A DNA stretch of 64,000 nt from Dactylis glomerata (GCA_007115705.1 QXEO01001036.1:248001-312000), one strand, 5' to 3'. Positions 1 to 11,087 are shown, numbered from the stretch's first letter. Made by a program: numbers and translations. Notes: generated from the letters alone by a model not told the origin.

Positions 1-255
1 GGGTTCGATCCGGGGGCGGGGCCGCAGAGGAGTTCCTGCAGGCAGGGCGGGCCGCACGACGCCGGACGGATCGGGCGAAGTCGTCGAGGCAGGCGGACGG
101 GGAGGAGGCGAGCACGATTCCAAGCAGGGGAGCGGTCTAATTTCGACCGAGACGACGGGAGACGGCGACTGCGGCCAGTACGGGAACCGGCTAGCAACTG
201 AGCCGAGGCGAGCTGGCGGTGGTCACAGAAACCCTAAACTGGTGCTCTGATACCA
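1..255 (-). mobile_element. Copia-type LTR retrotransposon, internal leader (partial)
   Basis: This is the untranslated leader of an LTR retrotransposon lying on the minus strand and running off the left edge of the window. The primer binding site is seen on the plus strand as gctctgatacca at 244-255. Its complement is the usual initiator tRNA-Met priming sequence of Copia elements, and it abuts the LTR at 256 directly. The leader is GC-rich. No gag coding is visible because the window ends first. Confidence 0.8.
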
Positions 256-490
256 TGTTAGGAATAGACAAGTTGTATTCCATAGGGGCCAAAGGCCACA
301 TATATAGTACATGTACAGGTGTGCAAATATGCAGGAAAACCCCCTAACAAGTGGGGAAATACAATATACAAATATGGGAAATAGTGGGATAGCCACCATG
401 ATAGGTGTGCATATGCATCCAACCGTTGGATCTGGCACATGCAACACATTGGTCTCTGATTACAACACTCCGGCCTCTAACGCCGTTACA
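256..490 (-). repeat. 5' LTR of the antisense Copia element (235 bp)
   Basis: The LTR starts tgttagg and ends cgttaca on the plus strand, giving the TG...CA ends expected of an LTR, and lies next to the primer binding site. Its inner 130 bp closely match the 131-bp LTRs of the Copia element at 34433-39537, including the segments around cacttgttagggggtt and gtggcctttggcc. The outer 100 bp have no counterpart there, so the two are family members with different U3 regions. The flanking target duplication cannot be checked because the other end is outside the window. Confidence 0.85.
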
Positions 491-984
491 TAGAGAGCAC
501 AACATACAACATTTCATTTTTGTTTTCTTCTCCCCTCCACGTCACTACAGATGCCTTCGTGGTTTTGTTTTCATTTCATGTATGCTTTTCGTCAGACGCG
601 TTTGTCCCCCTTCACATGCCCACTTTTGTTTTCTTTTCAAAAGTTGCCACTAGTTTTGTTTTTCTTCTCATGCATGCGTTCACTTGCTCAACTTTTGAAA
701 ACTTTCCAAACCGGTGTCCACTACCCCCGGATGTTTCTCTCTCCCCTCCAAGGCTAAAGCCACTTTTGTTTTCCTTCTGCATTCCGCGCACTTTGTTTTT
801 CTACAAACTCGCTTCTCTTCTAGTCCTCTATGCCCCTCTATGCTTTTTTTCTATCACCAGCCTCCTTTTTTTGAGTGTTGCTGTGATTCACGAAACCAAA
901 AAACGCTGACTTAGAATCCACCAAAACGGGTGGTATACATCTACTATCTTCTTAAAAAGAAAACAAAACCGGTGTTGAGACATG
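491..984. other. Pyrimidine-rich, T-rich intergenic stretch
   Basis: No gene is seen. The plus strand is rich in ttttgttttctt-type blocks that recur loosely about every 60-100 bases, which looks like an old degenerate tandem array. Short open frames here are low-complexity artefacts. Confidence 0.4.
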
Positions 985-1175
985 CGGTCTAGCTTTTGAA
1001 AACTTTCCAAAACCCCACGTAGGGTCTAGCTTTTGAAAACTTTCCAAAACCCCACGTAGCAACTTTTCCAAAGACCGGTATAGCTTTTGAAAACTTTCCA
1101 AAACACTACGTAGCAACTTCCCTAGACCGGTGTAGCTTTTGAAAACTTTTCAACACTATATTGAAACTTTCCATG
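985..1175. repeat. Tandem repeat, about four units of 36-52 bp
   Basis: Four head-to-tail units share the core tagcttttgaaaactttcc followed by aaaaccccacgtag or a diverged version. They begin near 986, 1022, 1074 and 1125. Units 1 and 2 are almost identical; units 3 and 4 gain an accggt(a/g)tag start and diverge. No coding potential is seen. Confidence 0.85.
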
Positions 1176-2379
1176 CCACGGGGGTGCATGCATGTACCAA
1201 AAACAAAAACGGTGCTCTATTGGTTTAACGGAGACCACTCCCTGCTAACGGTGCCATTCCAAGACGTGAGCCCGGGAAGCATGTGCTCCCCATCATCTTA
1301 CGGCTGCAAGTGTATGCACAGCTAGCCACCCGGTTAGCAAATCCACGTCGATACAAATATATACATCTAACAGTTTAAACTACTGAAGCTTACCTGGCAA
1401 CGTTGCACCAAAAGCTGGCGCGGTTTTAAATGTTCAAAATGATGTCTCCCTTTCTCAATTTTGTTGGGCTTCATTGTGAAAGCAGACACATCGAATCAAT
1501 TCATGTTGTTGTTGCATTTGTATGCACAGTCTCAATTACGTCTCGGACAAGTATGATGTAACGATTATGCACATCATTGTCAAGTTAATATGAGCATTAC
1601 TTGGCCAGCTTCCTCTACAAAATTTCTTCCTGAATCGCTGTAGATATGTCTGCATTGAACTAAAACGATCCTTATTTATGTTAACTTTCTTATATCATCA
1701 ATCTTGTCTTTATAGAGTTATTGCTTTCAATCAAAAAGATGGACGGTGAGGCCCTGAAGGAAAAGGAATCTACCATTCAATCTGCTCAGAGAAATGTAAC
1801 AAGGAGTTCGTTGCAGGAGATGAACCGTTTTGGTCATCGGATATGTATTCATGTTCAATTAGAGGTGACCCATGTGTGCACATGCGACATGCAAATGGTT
1901 GATAGGGCTGCCTTTTGTAGTACATTTCACATCATATAGGAAAGGAAAAAAACATAAGATTATCTCGTAGCGTTATCTCTAACAATTGATGTTTCGTGTT
2001 CCTACAATTAAGGTGTGATTACAATTGAACATAAACTTTGAGTAAGAGAACACATCTCATGTACATCTCATGCAATGGAGAAAATACTTTATATTTATTT
2101 TTTATATTAATATCTCTTAGCTAAGTGAAGATAAATCTTTATTTATCTCTCCCAACTCGACATTCATCCCACCTGGAATCACTGTATGTGATAGCACCAT
2201 TGTTCATACTCTTAGGTGTACAAGAACCTTTAGGTATACTAGTGTACTGGGTTGCAAAAACACATCTAGAAGTCAAGAAAATTTCCATAACGGTATAGAG
2301 ATCAAAGATATGTACCATGCCACAAGATTTAACTCCAAAACATAATCCACAAGTTGTAAGTAAGAAAGACAAATTAGAT
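1176..2379. other. Intergenic, no gene recognised
   Basis: AT-rich sequence with one isolated 72-codon open frame at 1721-1939 that resembles nothing I recognise and has no clear exon signals. I see no RNA gene or transposon border. Confidence 0.4.
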
Positions 2380-4110
2380 AGTGAATAATATCAAATTCAA
2401 ATTGAAATGACATTATTTTTATTTATTGGAAGTAATTTAATCTGAACTGCAAGTGTGTCATATTTGCTCCTAAAAATTCACAAAATCCATCCATGTTGGT
2501 TATTTTGACACAGTTTATCGGACATGGCGTTTTGGCTCCCAGGTGCATATGCTCCCTTTATTTGAAATGCAGTTTCAAAAAAAAAATCAAACTAAAATTG
2601 TGTGTATATCTCCATGTCCTACGTGCCCACGAAGTGGTTTTGAGACAAAAATGACTTATTATGTGGCATATGTGAAAATAACAAAAATTGGTACTAAATT
2701 AGCCTTTTTATGACATGTTTCTTTTTTCTTTTTTGTACAGCCCACAAAAAATGCTCGTTTTTGAAAGAAGTTGTGTGTGGGCACATAGAATATGGAGATA
2801 TACATGCAAATATTTTTTCCTAGTTTTTTTTTTACATTTTCCTTTCCGGGTAAAGGAAGCATATGCACCCGAGATCAAAGTGCATTTGCGTTAGAAAATG
2901 AAATAGAAATAAATAAAAATGCAATCTTTGCCCATTAAGTCCTTTCATGTGTAGTATTTATCAGAATATATCAAACTTGTGATGAAAATAAAATAAAAAT
3001 TCTTTTCAAAATGTGCTATCATGTAGAAAGATTCATGTCTTGCAAGCCTAATGACCAAGGTCATGTTCATACTTGTGATATCATTTATTATAATTATCCC
3101 AATTTGTGCGTAGAGGTGCATCCTATCATAAAAAAGTTCCATATTTTTTAAAGAACAAATGTTATAATATTGTAAGTGCAAAAATGGGGTTTTATGTTAA
3201 GCAAGTACAAACAATATTGTTCAAAATGGTAGGACTCCAAATTTCTCACAGAGTAGACCATATTTGATTGACAATTTCCAAGTTCTATGAAGTTTCAACC
3301 TTTCTAGATACTTTGGCACATGAAAATGACTTTATGTTGATTTTTACAAATATAATTAAAATTTGAACTAAAAGTGTGCTATCCTAAAGATTCACACAAA
3401 TCATTTTAGGTGCACAATAGTGATTATTTACAATATACATAGATAGTTTTAAAAGATTCAACACCTTTACATTAATAGCATTGTTGGCCATTTTGACTCT
3501 ATTTTGAAGACAAAAATGTAAGAAAAATAAGAAAATTAAAAAAATATCCTTCTGTATGAAGTCATTTATATATTCTACTTGTTAGAAAAAATATCAAATT
3601 TTCAGTATGACAATTTAAGTAATTGCTTCACAAAATGGGCTATCATTTACGAATATTCATGCCTTTCAAGCCAAATGACCATATTCATGGTCATACATAT
3701 GGAATAATTTATTATAAATTGCCCACTTTGTGTGTAGAGGTGCACCATGCAATGACAAACGATGTTACCAAATAAATTTTCCAACTTTTTTGTACAAAAG
3801 TCTTATGTTCATTCTCTAAGTGTTTTTTCTTTGTTAAGCAAGTACAAAAAAAAAGTATAGTTCAAAATGGTAGCGCTCCAAATTTCTTACAAAGTATACC
3901 CTATTTGATGGAAAATTACCAAATTTATGATTTTTTAAAATTGCTAAATTCGTTTGCACATTTAAATAACCTTATGCCAATTTCTTGAAAGTAATTCAAA
4001 TTTAAACTACAAGTGTGTCGTAGCTTAGTCCTAAAAGTTCACAAAATCATTTCAGGTGCGCATGTTGTCATTATATAGAAGAAACACTAAGAATTGTTTC
4101 TAAAAAGTTA
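2380..4110. repeat. Degenerate AT-rich direct repeat, period about 640 bp
   Basis: Two long diverged copies (about 2960-3490 and 3590-4110) share an ordered series of motifs. Examples are gctatcat followed by a short attcatg, gtgtagaggtgca, ttcaaaatggtag (first near 3220, again near 3861) and aagtgtg followed by taaa(a/g)attcac. A partial third copy lies at about 2380-2500. The offset is close to 641 bp. Arrays like this occur in non-coding parts of large DNA transposons, but no terminal repeat was found, so no family is assigned. Confidence 0.7.
2531..2880. mobile_element. Fold-back MITE with long terminal inverted repeats
   Basis: The left end reads ggctcccaggtgcatatgct, and the reverse complement of the right end reads gatctcgggtgcatatgctt; both then continue ccttta. 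The pairing extends inward (tgtgtatatctccat against atggagatatacatgca), so nearly the whole element could fold into one hairpin. It sits inside the 640-bp repeat array. The same outer signature, (c/t)(c/t)gggtgc near the ends, recurs at 58548-58925. Confidence 0.75.
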
Positions 4111-5799
4111 TGGCTTGTGTTAGCAAAAGAAATGGAAAAAAAGAAAATGTCTTTGTTGAGTGGTTGAAATACAAAATGCATATAATATGAAAATATGTTT
4201 TATAACCATTCTAATACCATTGATTTTATATTGTAGATATTAATAATTTTTATAAATATTTAGTCAAATTTTGTAAAGGTTGACTTTGACTAAACCCAAG
4301 AACGCGAGCTAAACCAAATGTTTGACTCTGTTACATCACCAAAGAGTCAACATGTATAGAGAAAAAAAAGGATGTTGCAGAATAGTTGCGTAAGCAATGA
4401 CATGTCAATCCCCTTAATCGCATGTAGTAGTCCTGGTTATCCCTCCGTTCCTACTTCCTGCGCATGAGATAATCTGCACTGTGGCTCTCCACTATCTGTC
4501 TATCTTGATGAGTGATGACATTTTCTCGAGCGCATACAGGTCTACACGGAAAAAAGATTTGCTGTCTCTCCACTCTCTGCAGTAAACCTGCAAAATATCA
4601 AAGATTAACCCCTACCGTTTCAGGTAAAAAACATGACCTTAACTTGATAAGACGCCCTAACAGCACCTGTCAACACTGCTGCACGCGTCAGAGAGAGGGC
4701 CCGATACCACCCAATTCTTATCTGGTCAGCATCTCTTTCACTGTCGCACGAACAGCTCCGACAAGATTAGGATGCCTAATGCGCTCATTACAGTGACCCT
4801 TCGGAGCGCTCGGATCACACTCTCACCTGCAGGGTAGACATGTAGTGCGGCTCGAAATCGCCATCCGCTGTGCTGCTAGTGACTCACAACGCACTGTTCA
4901 TATACTTCTCTCCGATCTGCTTGGATTCATCCACTGATCCTCATATTGATCGATCGGGTGTCCGTTCAGGGACTCTTTCATTTCCTGGAGCTCCAGCCGA
5001 ACAAGGAGTTACTAATCTGAGAAAATACACTTCGTTTTTTAGCTGTAAATAGTACTTTGTTTGGCATAAGCACTCTGAGCAATGCACGTCGGAAACACGT
5101 TGTCCATTTATTTATTCTGCATTTTCTTGTGGCATTCGTGCGTTACCTTTTGTATGTAGTGGAATAGGACTGTGTTCTGATGTCGGAATTTCTCACGTAA
5201 GCAGATTTAGGAAGATTTGATCCTGTGATGATGGCTCCTTAACGAGATTACTTATCGCGCGTCTCCATCCAGCTTTGAACACGGTCATTCAATTGATTGT
5301 ATGGCCCCTCTCTTGGCATCAGAATAACGAGTGTGTACCGGTTTGATAAGACCACTCCTCTAACAGCATGATGTGGAGGTAGAAAGGATCTCGATCCATT
5401 TGTTAGGTAAAGAAAAGCTCTGATTTGGACGTCGATTCGATCCGTCATCTTCTTGATGGAAAAACAAATTGAATTCCCAATCCTTGCAATGCGCGAGGCA
5501 TGATTGATTAAGCTGGGTCACTGAACTCATGAAAGACACGCACAATGAATAGGCCTATAGCTTTAGCAACTTCGTCCAAAGTGGAGGGCTTTGGTGCGTC
5601 AAATCTGGCTGTCTTTTGGTATTTTACATGATCGGAGATACCCCACAATGATCAGGATAGTCTTCGTGTAAGACATTCTTCCACCTCATATCTTGCAACG
5701 TTAAACTGAACTCGATAAGCACGAATTATTCAGACCACCATTCACACATCAGTATGCTGCTTACAACAGGTAATAGATATCACAGAAGCTAACACAGCT
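4111..5799. other. Intergenic, no gene recognised
   Basis: Mixed-composition DNA upstream of the first tRNA gene. Short open frames (for example 4512-4796) show no domain, and neither strand shows a convincing splice or transposon structure. Confidence 0.4.
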
Positions 5800-5872
5800 T
5801 CCGTCGTAGTCTAGGTGGTTAGGATACTCGGCTCTCACCCGAGAGACCCGGGTTCAAGTCCCGGCGACGGAA
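5800..5872 (+). tRNA. tRNA-Glu (anticodon CUC)
   Basis: A 73-nt cloverleaf reads directly from the sequence. The acceptor stem tccgtcg pairs with cgacgga, with discriminator A at 5872. The anticodon stem ctcgg/ccgag encloses loop ctctcac with anticodon CUC at 5834-5836. The T-arm holds ggttcaagtcc, which also serves as the B box, and gtctaggtgg supplies the A box. The terminal CCA is not encoded, as usual in nuclear genes. Glutamate is assigned from the anticodon. An identical copy lies at 8703-8775 in unrelated flanks. Confidence 0.97.
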
Positions 5873-5873
5873 C

Positions 5874-5878
5874 TTTTT
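5874..5878 (+). terminator. RNA polymerase III terminator of the first tRNA-Glu
   Basis: Five Ts start two bases after the tRNA 3' end, the usual Pol III stop signal. Confidence 0.85.
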
Positions 5879-6092
5879 GTAATCTTGTGTCAGCATTATG
5901 TTTTTTTTAAGTCAGCATTTTATGCATGTGTCGATCGTGCTTCAACTTCCTATATGGACCTCGAAAGTCAAAAGTGCCAGCTTGTGACACTCGAGCATAC
6001 TTGGGCCGGGCCCAATAGGAATTTAATTTGTGTAACCGCCAAAACAAGGCTAAGGATTACACATTAAGATAGGGATTACTCTCCGGGAAATC

Positions 6093-6436
6093 CACTTTGG
6101 CTTGTAGATGCACCCATTATTAAAAAACATATTTAAAAATGTTTAAAATTTTGAAAAAAATATCTTAATATATATCCAGACATTTTATGTTCATTCACGA
6201 AGTTTCGTGCGAAAAGGACATTTTTTGTGGCCTCTGTAAAAAAGATAAATTTCGGTGCTCCAACATTGTTATTTACGTAACCATTTTTATCTTTTTTACA
6301 CAGGCCGCAGAAAATGTCTTTTCACCGCAAAACTTTGTGGGTGAACATACATTGTTCAGATGTACACTTAATTTTTTTGTCTAATTTTTTTGACATTTTA
6401 AAATGTATTTTCTATAATAGGTGCATTTAGTCCTAT
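6093..6436. mobile_element. Fold-back MITE
   Basis: The left end (tgtagatgcacccattat) pairs with the right end, whose reverse complement reads actaaatgcacctattata. Pairing resumes inside, where aaaaggacattttttgtggc faces gccgcagaaaatgtctttt and tcattcacgaagttt faces an inverted partner near 6340. The element is AT-rich and non-coding and belongs to the same broad fold-back class as 2531-2880. Confidence 0.7.
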
Positions 6437-6439
6437 GAG

Positions 6440-7470
6440 TCAAAACACCTCCTCTTACTCTCCCAATATTATAAGACTCAATTTCTTTGCATCCGCAGTA
6501 ATCCAAAGTCTAGCCTCACTCTTAATCAAATCAATTAAAACGGTTGGCGGAGCAGCCTTGCTACGAAACACCCTCACATTTCTCCTTCTAATTTGTCCAA
6601 CTTACAAGCATGGTGAGGGAGGCTATTGCGTTGTGGTTGGGATTTGGGAACGACACGACATCATAGTCCATGAAGACTTGATGAAGATATTTGCATCCTC
6701 ATCATGAATCTAATGCTTGAAAGCCCAAGCCATTCCTTGACCAACCCCCAAAGTCTCTTGGTGTAGCGATTAACAAGCAAAGAGATGTGCTGCCGTTTTT
6801 TGCGTTTGCTTGCGAAGGGGACATAGGCCACAATTGTTTCAACCTCTCTTCTCCAAATGATCTGCCATACAAATCCTATTTTAAATAGCTAACCAAGAAA
6901 AGTATTTGTTTCTTTTACGGCGCCCAAGCCTTACAAACCGTCTTGTTCATACTTGTTAGGGTGGAGCCAAATAATTGCCATTATAAGCCGTGATCGTGGA
7001 GTACTCTCCATTCTCCGTAAGATTCCACCTGGTCGTGTCCTCAATCTCTTCATGAAGATGAACGCCAGTGAGATCCACAAAGAGGTGGTGTGGAGGTGAA
7101 GAATTGTCAAGTTGGCATCCATTTTAATCTTTTTGATCCAACCATTGTTTTGAAAAGCATTTGACCTTCCAATTCTATCTTGTTGAAGCCTCAAAAAATG
7201 AGCGGACCTATGCCTTTGGCTATCTACCACTTAGGTCGAGGGGAATCCCAAATGGTCAAATCATTCCGTTCCCTATGATGCTAATAGTGGCGGTGTAGAA
7301 AAACCCCATGTCAGTCTCGTTGCAAGGTGTGCACATGCCCGCCCAAAGCACTTGTTGGGCTCCCGCCACTAGAACCAAGACAACCATAAGCGAAGGGCCC
7401 TTGCAAATTTGTCTACATGGAGAATGCATGCCAAGGCCGCCGAGGTGTGTTGTCCTACAAACCGCCTCCC
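6440..7470 (-). pseudogene. LINE ORF2 remnant, C-terminal zf-RVT region
   Basis: Conceptual translation of the minus strand in changing frames gives the tail of a plant LINE reverse-transcriptase protein. Pieces include SNAFQNNGWIKKIKMDANL (around 7100-7170) and, nearer the left end, RNVRVFRSKAAPPTVLIDLI followed by KSEARLW (around 6480-6580). This arrangement is typical of the zinc-binding region and tail after the RT domain in grass LINEs. Stops and frameshifts break it throughout, so it is a non-functional, 5'-truncated copy. No poly-A tail or target duplication was pinned down. Confidence 0.75.
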
Positions 7471-8602
7471 GCTGAGCTTGTACTTTCCCGCGGTGCTCCG
7501 TTTAAGGCCTCGTTTGGCAGTGCAGTAAAGTAAATCTCTTGTAATGATGTGCCAAATTGAAAAAATTGTCGCTTTTTAGAGATAACATAGCAATGTGCTA
7601 AATGATCTTGGAGAAAAAGGAAAAAAAAACGAGACAGCAGCCGAGACTAGAAACGGGCTTTGTGGGCCGAAACAGAAATGCAAAAGACGCTTTACACTAT
7701 CATACACTTTAATTTCGTCAATTCCCTAGAAAAACAATTTTGTTAGGAGTACTGGTGGCTAAAAGCGCAGGAATCCAGTCATGCATGAAGTCTATCGCGC
7801 GTACTGTCGCCCCCTATCTCAGTGACAGACCGACAGAGTCACTCAGTCTAACAGAACCAAGTTGCAGCCACAACACAGACCACCCAAAGCAAAGAATTCA
7901 GTTTCAAACGGACCAGCCGGCGGTACAAGAACAAATGCTAAAACAAAGTGCCTAGAACTAGAGGACACATTCAGATTTCGACAGCCGGTAGCTGTATGGT
8001 CAAGCTCTCTCTAGGGTCTAGGCTGGGAAACAACGTCGGCGCCGGCACCGCCACGGGCACCCAGCTTCCACTCTTGCCCGTAGAACTCGTCGCAATCTTA
8101 GCCGATCAAGCCTCCCTACGGAGTACAGCATGACGATGGCGCTATCATGCACGCACCTCTAGCTCGTTCCCCACAAGCGAGATCGAAATCGAGCATGCGA
8201 CGGGCATGATCCATGATTGCCCTGCAGAAGCAGCAAGCACCGGCGGCGCCGCCGGCCTTGCGACTTAACTGCCAGAGACGCATTCTTCTGCTAGCCAGCC
8301 GCATTTCTGTGTTGCCCCGGGAAGCTGAGATCAGTCAGAGGCGTTCAGTAAGAGACTCGGTCAGTCAGACGGATTGCGTGGCGCGCGATAGGTGACCTGA
8401 TTGAGCATACGTCTGCTTCTGCTTCGTGATGCTAGCTGCCTCTGCATGCGGTTCACAAAATGCCGCTCATCGATCGGCCTTTCCGCCCTCGCACCTTGCC
8501 GGAGGCGCACGGAGCTTCGTGAGCTAGCAGTCTAGCATCCTGAGCCTTACCCTGAATCCTTAGATCAGCTGGGCTTCACTAACACATGAGAATTTGAGTG
8601 AC
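7471..8602. other. Intergenic, no gene recognised
   Basis: No domain, RNA or clear transposon border is seen. A ggcctcgtttggca stretch near 7506 resembles a Harbinger/Tourist end, but no matching inverted end was found. Confidence 0.35.
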
Positions 8603-8610
8603 AGACACAT

Positions 8611-8714
8611 AACAGTATCAGTTCCTCCGTCGTTGTCGACGCGCGGACTGTGGTTGCGCTCAAGCGGCCAAGTTCCAGCCCATGGATAACAGTATCAGTT
8701 CCTCCGTCGTAGTC
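8611..8714. repeat. Direct repeat copying the 5' end of a tRNA-Glu gene
   Basis: The 27-bp block that begins aacagtatcagttcctccgt occurs at 8611-8637 and again at 8688-8714, differing at one base. The right copy runs into the intact tRNA gene at 8703. The left copy therefore carries only the first dozen bases of the tRNA (with one change) and then diverges. Confidence 0.85.
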
Positions 8715-8775
8715 TAGGTGGTTAGGATACTCGGCTCTCACCCGAGAGACCCGGGTTCAAGTCCCGGCGACGGAA
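8703..8775 (+). tRNA. tRNA-Glu (anticodon CUC), second copy
   Basis: It is identical over all 73 nt to the gene at 5800-5872: same acceptor stem, anticodon CUC, and T-arm. Flanking DNA differs on both sides apart from T-runs downstream. Both genes have intact A and B boxes and a terminator, so both could be transcribed. Confidence 0.97.
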
Positions 8776-8783
8776 TTTTTTTT
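8776..8783 (+). terminator. RNA polymerase III terminator of the second tRNA-Glu
   Basis: A run of eight Ts follows the discriminator base directly. Confidence 0.85.
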
Positions 8784-9186
8784 CACTTGCCCACCTGTCA
8801 TATTCGTTTTTTTGTCAGTTTCAGAACTGCCGGTCATACGAAACACTGACACAAACTCTATGCAATCCATGGGCTTATCGACCACCTTCTCTGATACCGG
8901 CCGTCTTCCTCCACGCATTCGATCGCACACGCCTCGCTTCCATGTTTCTGCCGGCGGGCGTCACGGCATGGGCAATGGTGGATGCGTGCTAGTTCATGGC
9001 CGACTGTTCCGGCCCGGCACACACGACCGGCAAATCAATGGAGCTGGCCGGTGGCCTAACCAACGGAGCAGGCAAAGCCAAGCCATGCCGGCCTAATCAC
9101 GTCCAAAGTTACTCAAGTGGCAAGCTCGCCGTTGTATCTGCGGTTGCGCTCAAGCCCCACCCCGGCGCCGACATCTCACGAGGGCC

Positions 9187-9336
9187 TGCAGAATTGCGGA
9201 ATATTATCTGGTATTGATTATGGTCTCGATGGGCTGTTTATATAGAAGTATAAACTTGGAGTCCAAGTAGTCTAAAAGAGATAGACTTGGACTACAATTT
9301 AAACTAGCAAAACCTAAACCGGCTAATACTCTAACA
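9187..9336 (-). repeat. LTR (3' LTR of an antisense Copia fragment, 150 bp)
   Basis: On the minus strand the LTR starts tgttagagtatt and ends ccgcaattctgca. It is preceded by a purine-rich tract (ctgcgggga) that serves as polypurine primer. The flank at 9182-9186 is GGGCC. The LTR is related to the plus-strand LTR at 10913-11082 (shared tataaacagccc and attccgcaat). The stop codon of the upstream pol frame lies 14 bases inside the LTR. Confidence 0.85.
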
Positions 9337-10081
9337 TCCCCGCAGTGTCAACGTGGGGTTCAACAACGTTGAGACTGAAACGAATATCTGTAAATGGTTG
9401 AGTAGCAAGCCATTTGGTGAAGATATCTGCAAATTGAGCTGTGGATGGAACATGAAGAACTCGGACTTGCCCCAGAGTGACCTTCTCGCGCACAAAGTGT
9501 ATATCAATCTCAATGTGTTTGGTGCGCCGATGCTGAACAGGATTCCCGGACATGTAAATAGCCGAGATGTTGTCACAGTAAACAACAGTAGCCTGCTCAA
9601 TGGGACGCCGAAGCTCTGACAATAACTGACGAAGCCAAACCGTTTCAGCAACTGCATGGGCCACAGCACGGTATTCAGCCTCAGCAGACGAGCGGGAGAC
9701 CGTAACCTGTCTTTTAGAGGACCAAGAAATCAAATTGTTACCAAGAAAAACACAATATCCGGATGTGGATCTACGAGTGTCTGGACAACCAGCCCAGTCT
9801 GCATCAGAGTAAGCTATCAATGTGGTTGGAGAAGAGTGATTTATGTGGAGACCATGATCAAGAGTGCCTTTGAGGTAGCGAAGAATGCGTTTGACATGAT
9901 TGTAATGTGGATTTCGAGGATCATGCATGTAGAGACAAGCTTGTTGGACAGCAAAAGAAATTTCAGGGCGAGTAAAAGTGAGATATTGTAGTGCGCCAGT
10001 AAGACTGCGATAAAGAGTAGCGTCAGAAAAAGGTTCACCATCGGCAGAAAGTTTGAGAGAAGTATCAATAGGAGTGCGAGA
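9323..10081 (-). pseudogene. Copia pol fragment: end of RT and RNase H
   Basis: One uninterrupted minus-strand frame of about 250 codons covers the end of the reverse transcriptase region (the ALQYLTFTRPEISFAVQQ motif) and the whole RNase H domain. The latter has AYSDADWAGCPDTRRSTSG with a catalytic Asp, SSAEAEYRA, and TKHIEIDIHFVREK near the end. It stops just inside the 3' LTR. Gag, protease, integrase and most of RT are missing; the frame simply ends at the junction near 10081. The fragment is well preserved, with no stops, but cannot be functional. Confidence 0.9.
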
Positions 10082-10087
10082 GGGCCT

Positions 10088-10912
10088 CTACATCAGCTTT
10101 GGCGTCGACGCATCTCGGCTACTCCTCGTCGACCACGCCGGATCGTCTTCGCGCGCACATCGCACCGTGGTCATCATCGCCGACAACCATCTCCATCACC
10201 AACATCGCAACATCGTCGCCGCCGTCACAACTCATGGTCAACGTCAAACGCCGACAAGATCTTCTTCTCCTACTAGCGACGCCGCGCAACTTCAAGTAAA
10301 AATCTGGGTTTAATCCCCGACATGTTCTACAACTCAATCGCCATCGACAACTACCACTTCGTCTTCGTCCATCACGACCTCGCCGCCAGAGTCGCAGTCT
10401 ATTTTTATTTGCACAAGTTTTCTTCTTGCAGCCCCTTCGTCTACTCCGACACGGCGGACAACTTCTTCGCACCGACCGTTTACGGAGATCTTCTCTGCTA
10501 CCTCCACCGGCTCTGGCGCGCATGGCTCATGATGGTCCCTGTCTTCGCACGTCCGGTGCTGGCAACACCGACGCGTGCCTTCGTCCCCGACGCGCTCCCG
10601 AGTCTGGCAAGCTCGGTACTGTGGGTCGCCTACCTCGACTACTCTGACTCCAACTACGTCTACTCAAGTACTACCACTACAACTGCAAACACTACGGCGA
10701 AATTTCTTCGGCTCAACGACGACATCGACCTCGACAACATCAACCTCATCGACTTCATCTACGGCGACTACATCACCAACGACATCATCGACCACGACTA
10801 CAGCACGCTCACTCCCGGCTACATCGACATCGGCAACAAGGGCTACCACGTCACCTCCGGCTTATGCTCCAGTCAGACCGTCCGCGTCACTACCGATCCG
10901 ACTGCGGGGGGG
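10088..10912 (+). other. Non-coding internal 3' region of a second, plus-strand LTR element
   Basis: GC- and CAC/GAC-rich sequence runs up to a polypurine tract (actgcggggggg) next to the LTR at 10913. A 198-codon open frame (10322-10918) is dominated by Asp, Asn, Thr and Tyr repeats and has no domain. Long low-complexity 3' regions are common between pol and the 3' LTR of some grass elements, which is the likely explanation. Confidence 0.55.
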
Positions 10913-11082
10913 TGTTAGAGTATATGTCGGTTACGTTATATTTGGTAGTTTAGATTGTATTCAGATTCTATCTCTACTAGGTTTCTTAGTCTCCAAGTTT
11001 GGTACTACTATATAAACAGCCCAAAAAACTCATTGTAATCACCGATCCAAGTATCAATACAATACTATTCCGCAATCCTACA
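10913..11082 (+). repeat. LTR (3' LTR of a plus-strand Copia fragment, 170 bp)
   Basis: It starts tgttagagtat after a polypurine tract and ends ccgcaatcctaca. The bases that follow, 11083-11087, are GGGCC, the same five that precede the inverted LTR at 9187. It contains a tataaacagccc promoter-like core also found in the left LTR. Confidence 0.85.
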
Positions 11083-11087
11083 GGGCC

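Noticed and set aside
985..1175. CRISPR-like repeat array
   Set aside because: Repeats are adjacent without unique spacers, and the genome is a plant.
10322..10918. 198-codon Asp/Asn/Thr/Tyr-rich frame
   Set aside because: Repetitive gac/aac/acc triplets inside a retrotransposon 3' region; no domain, and the frame runs into the LTR.
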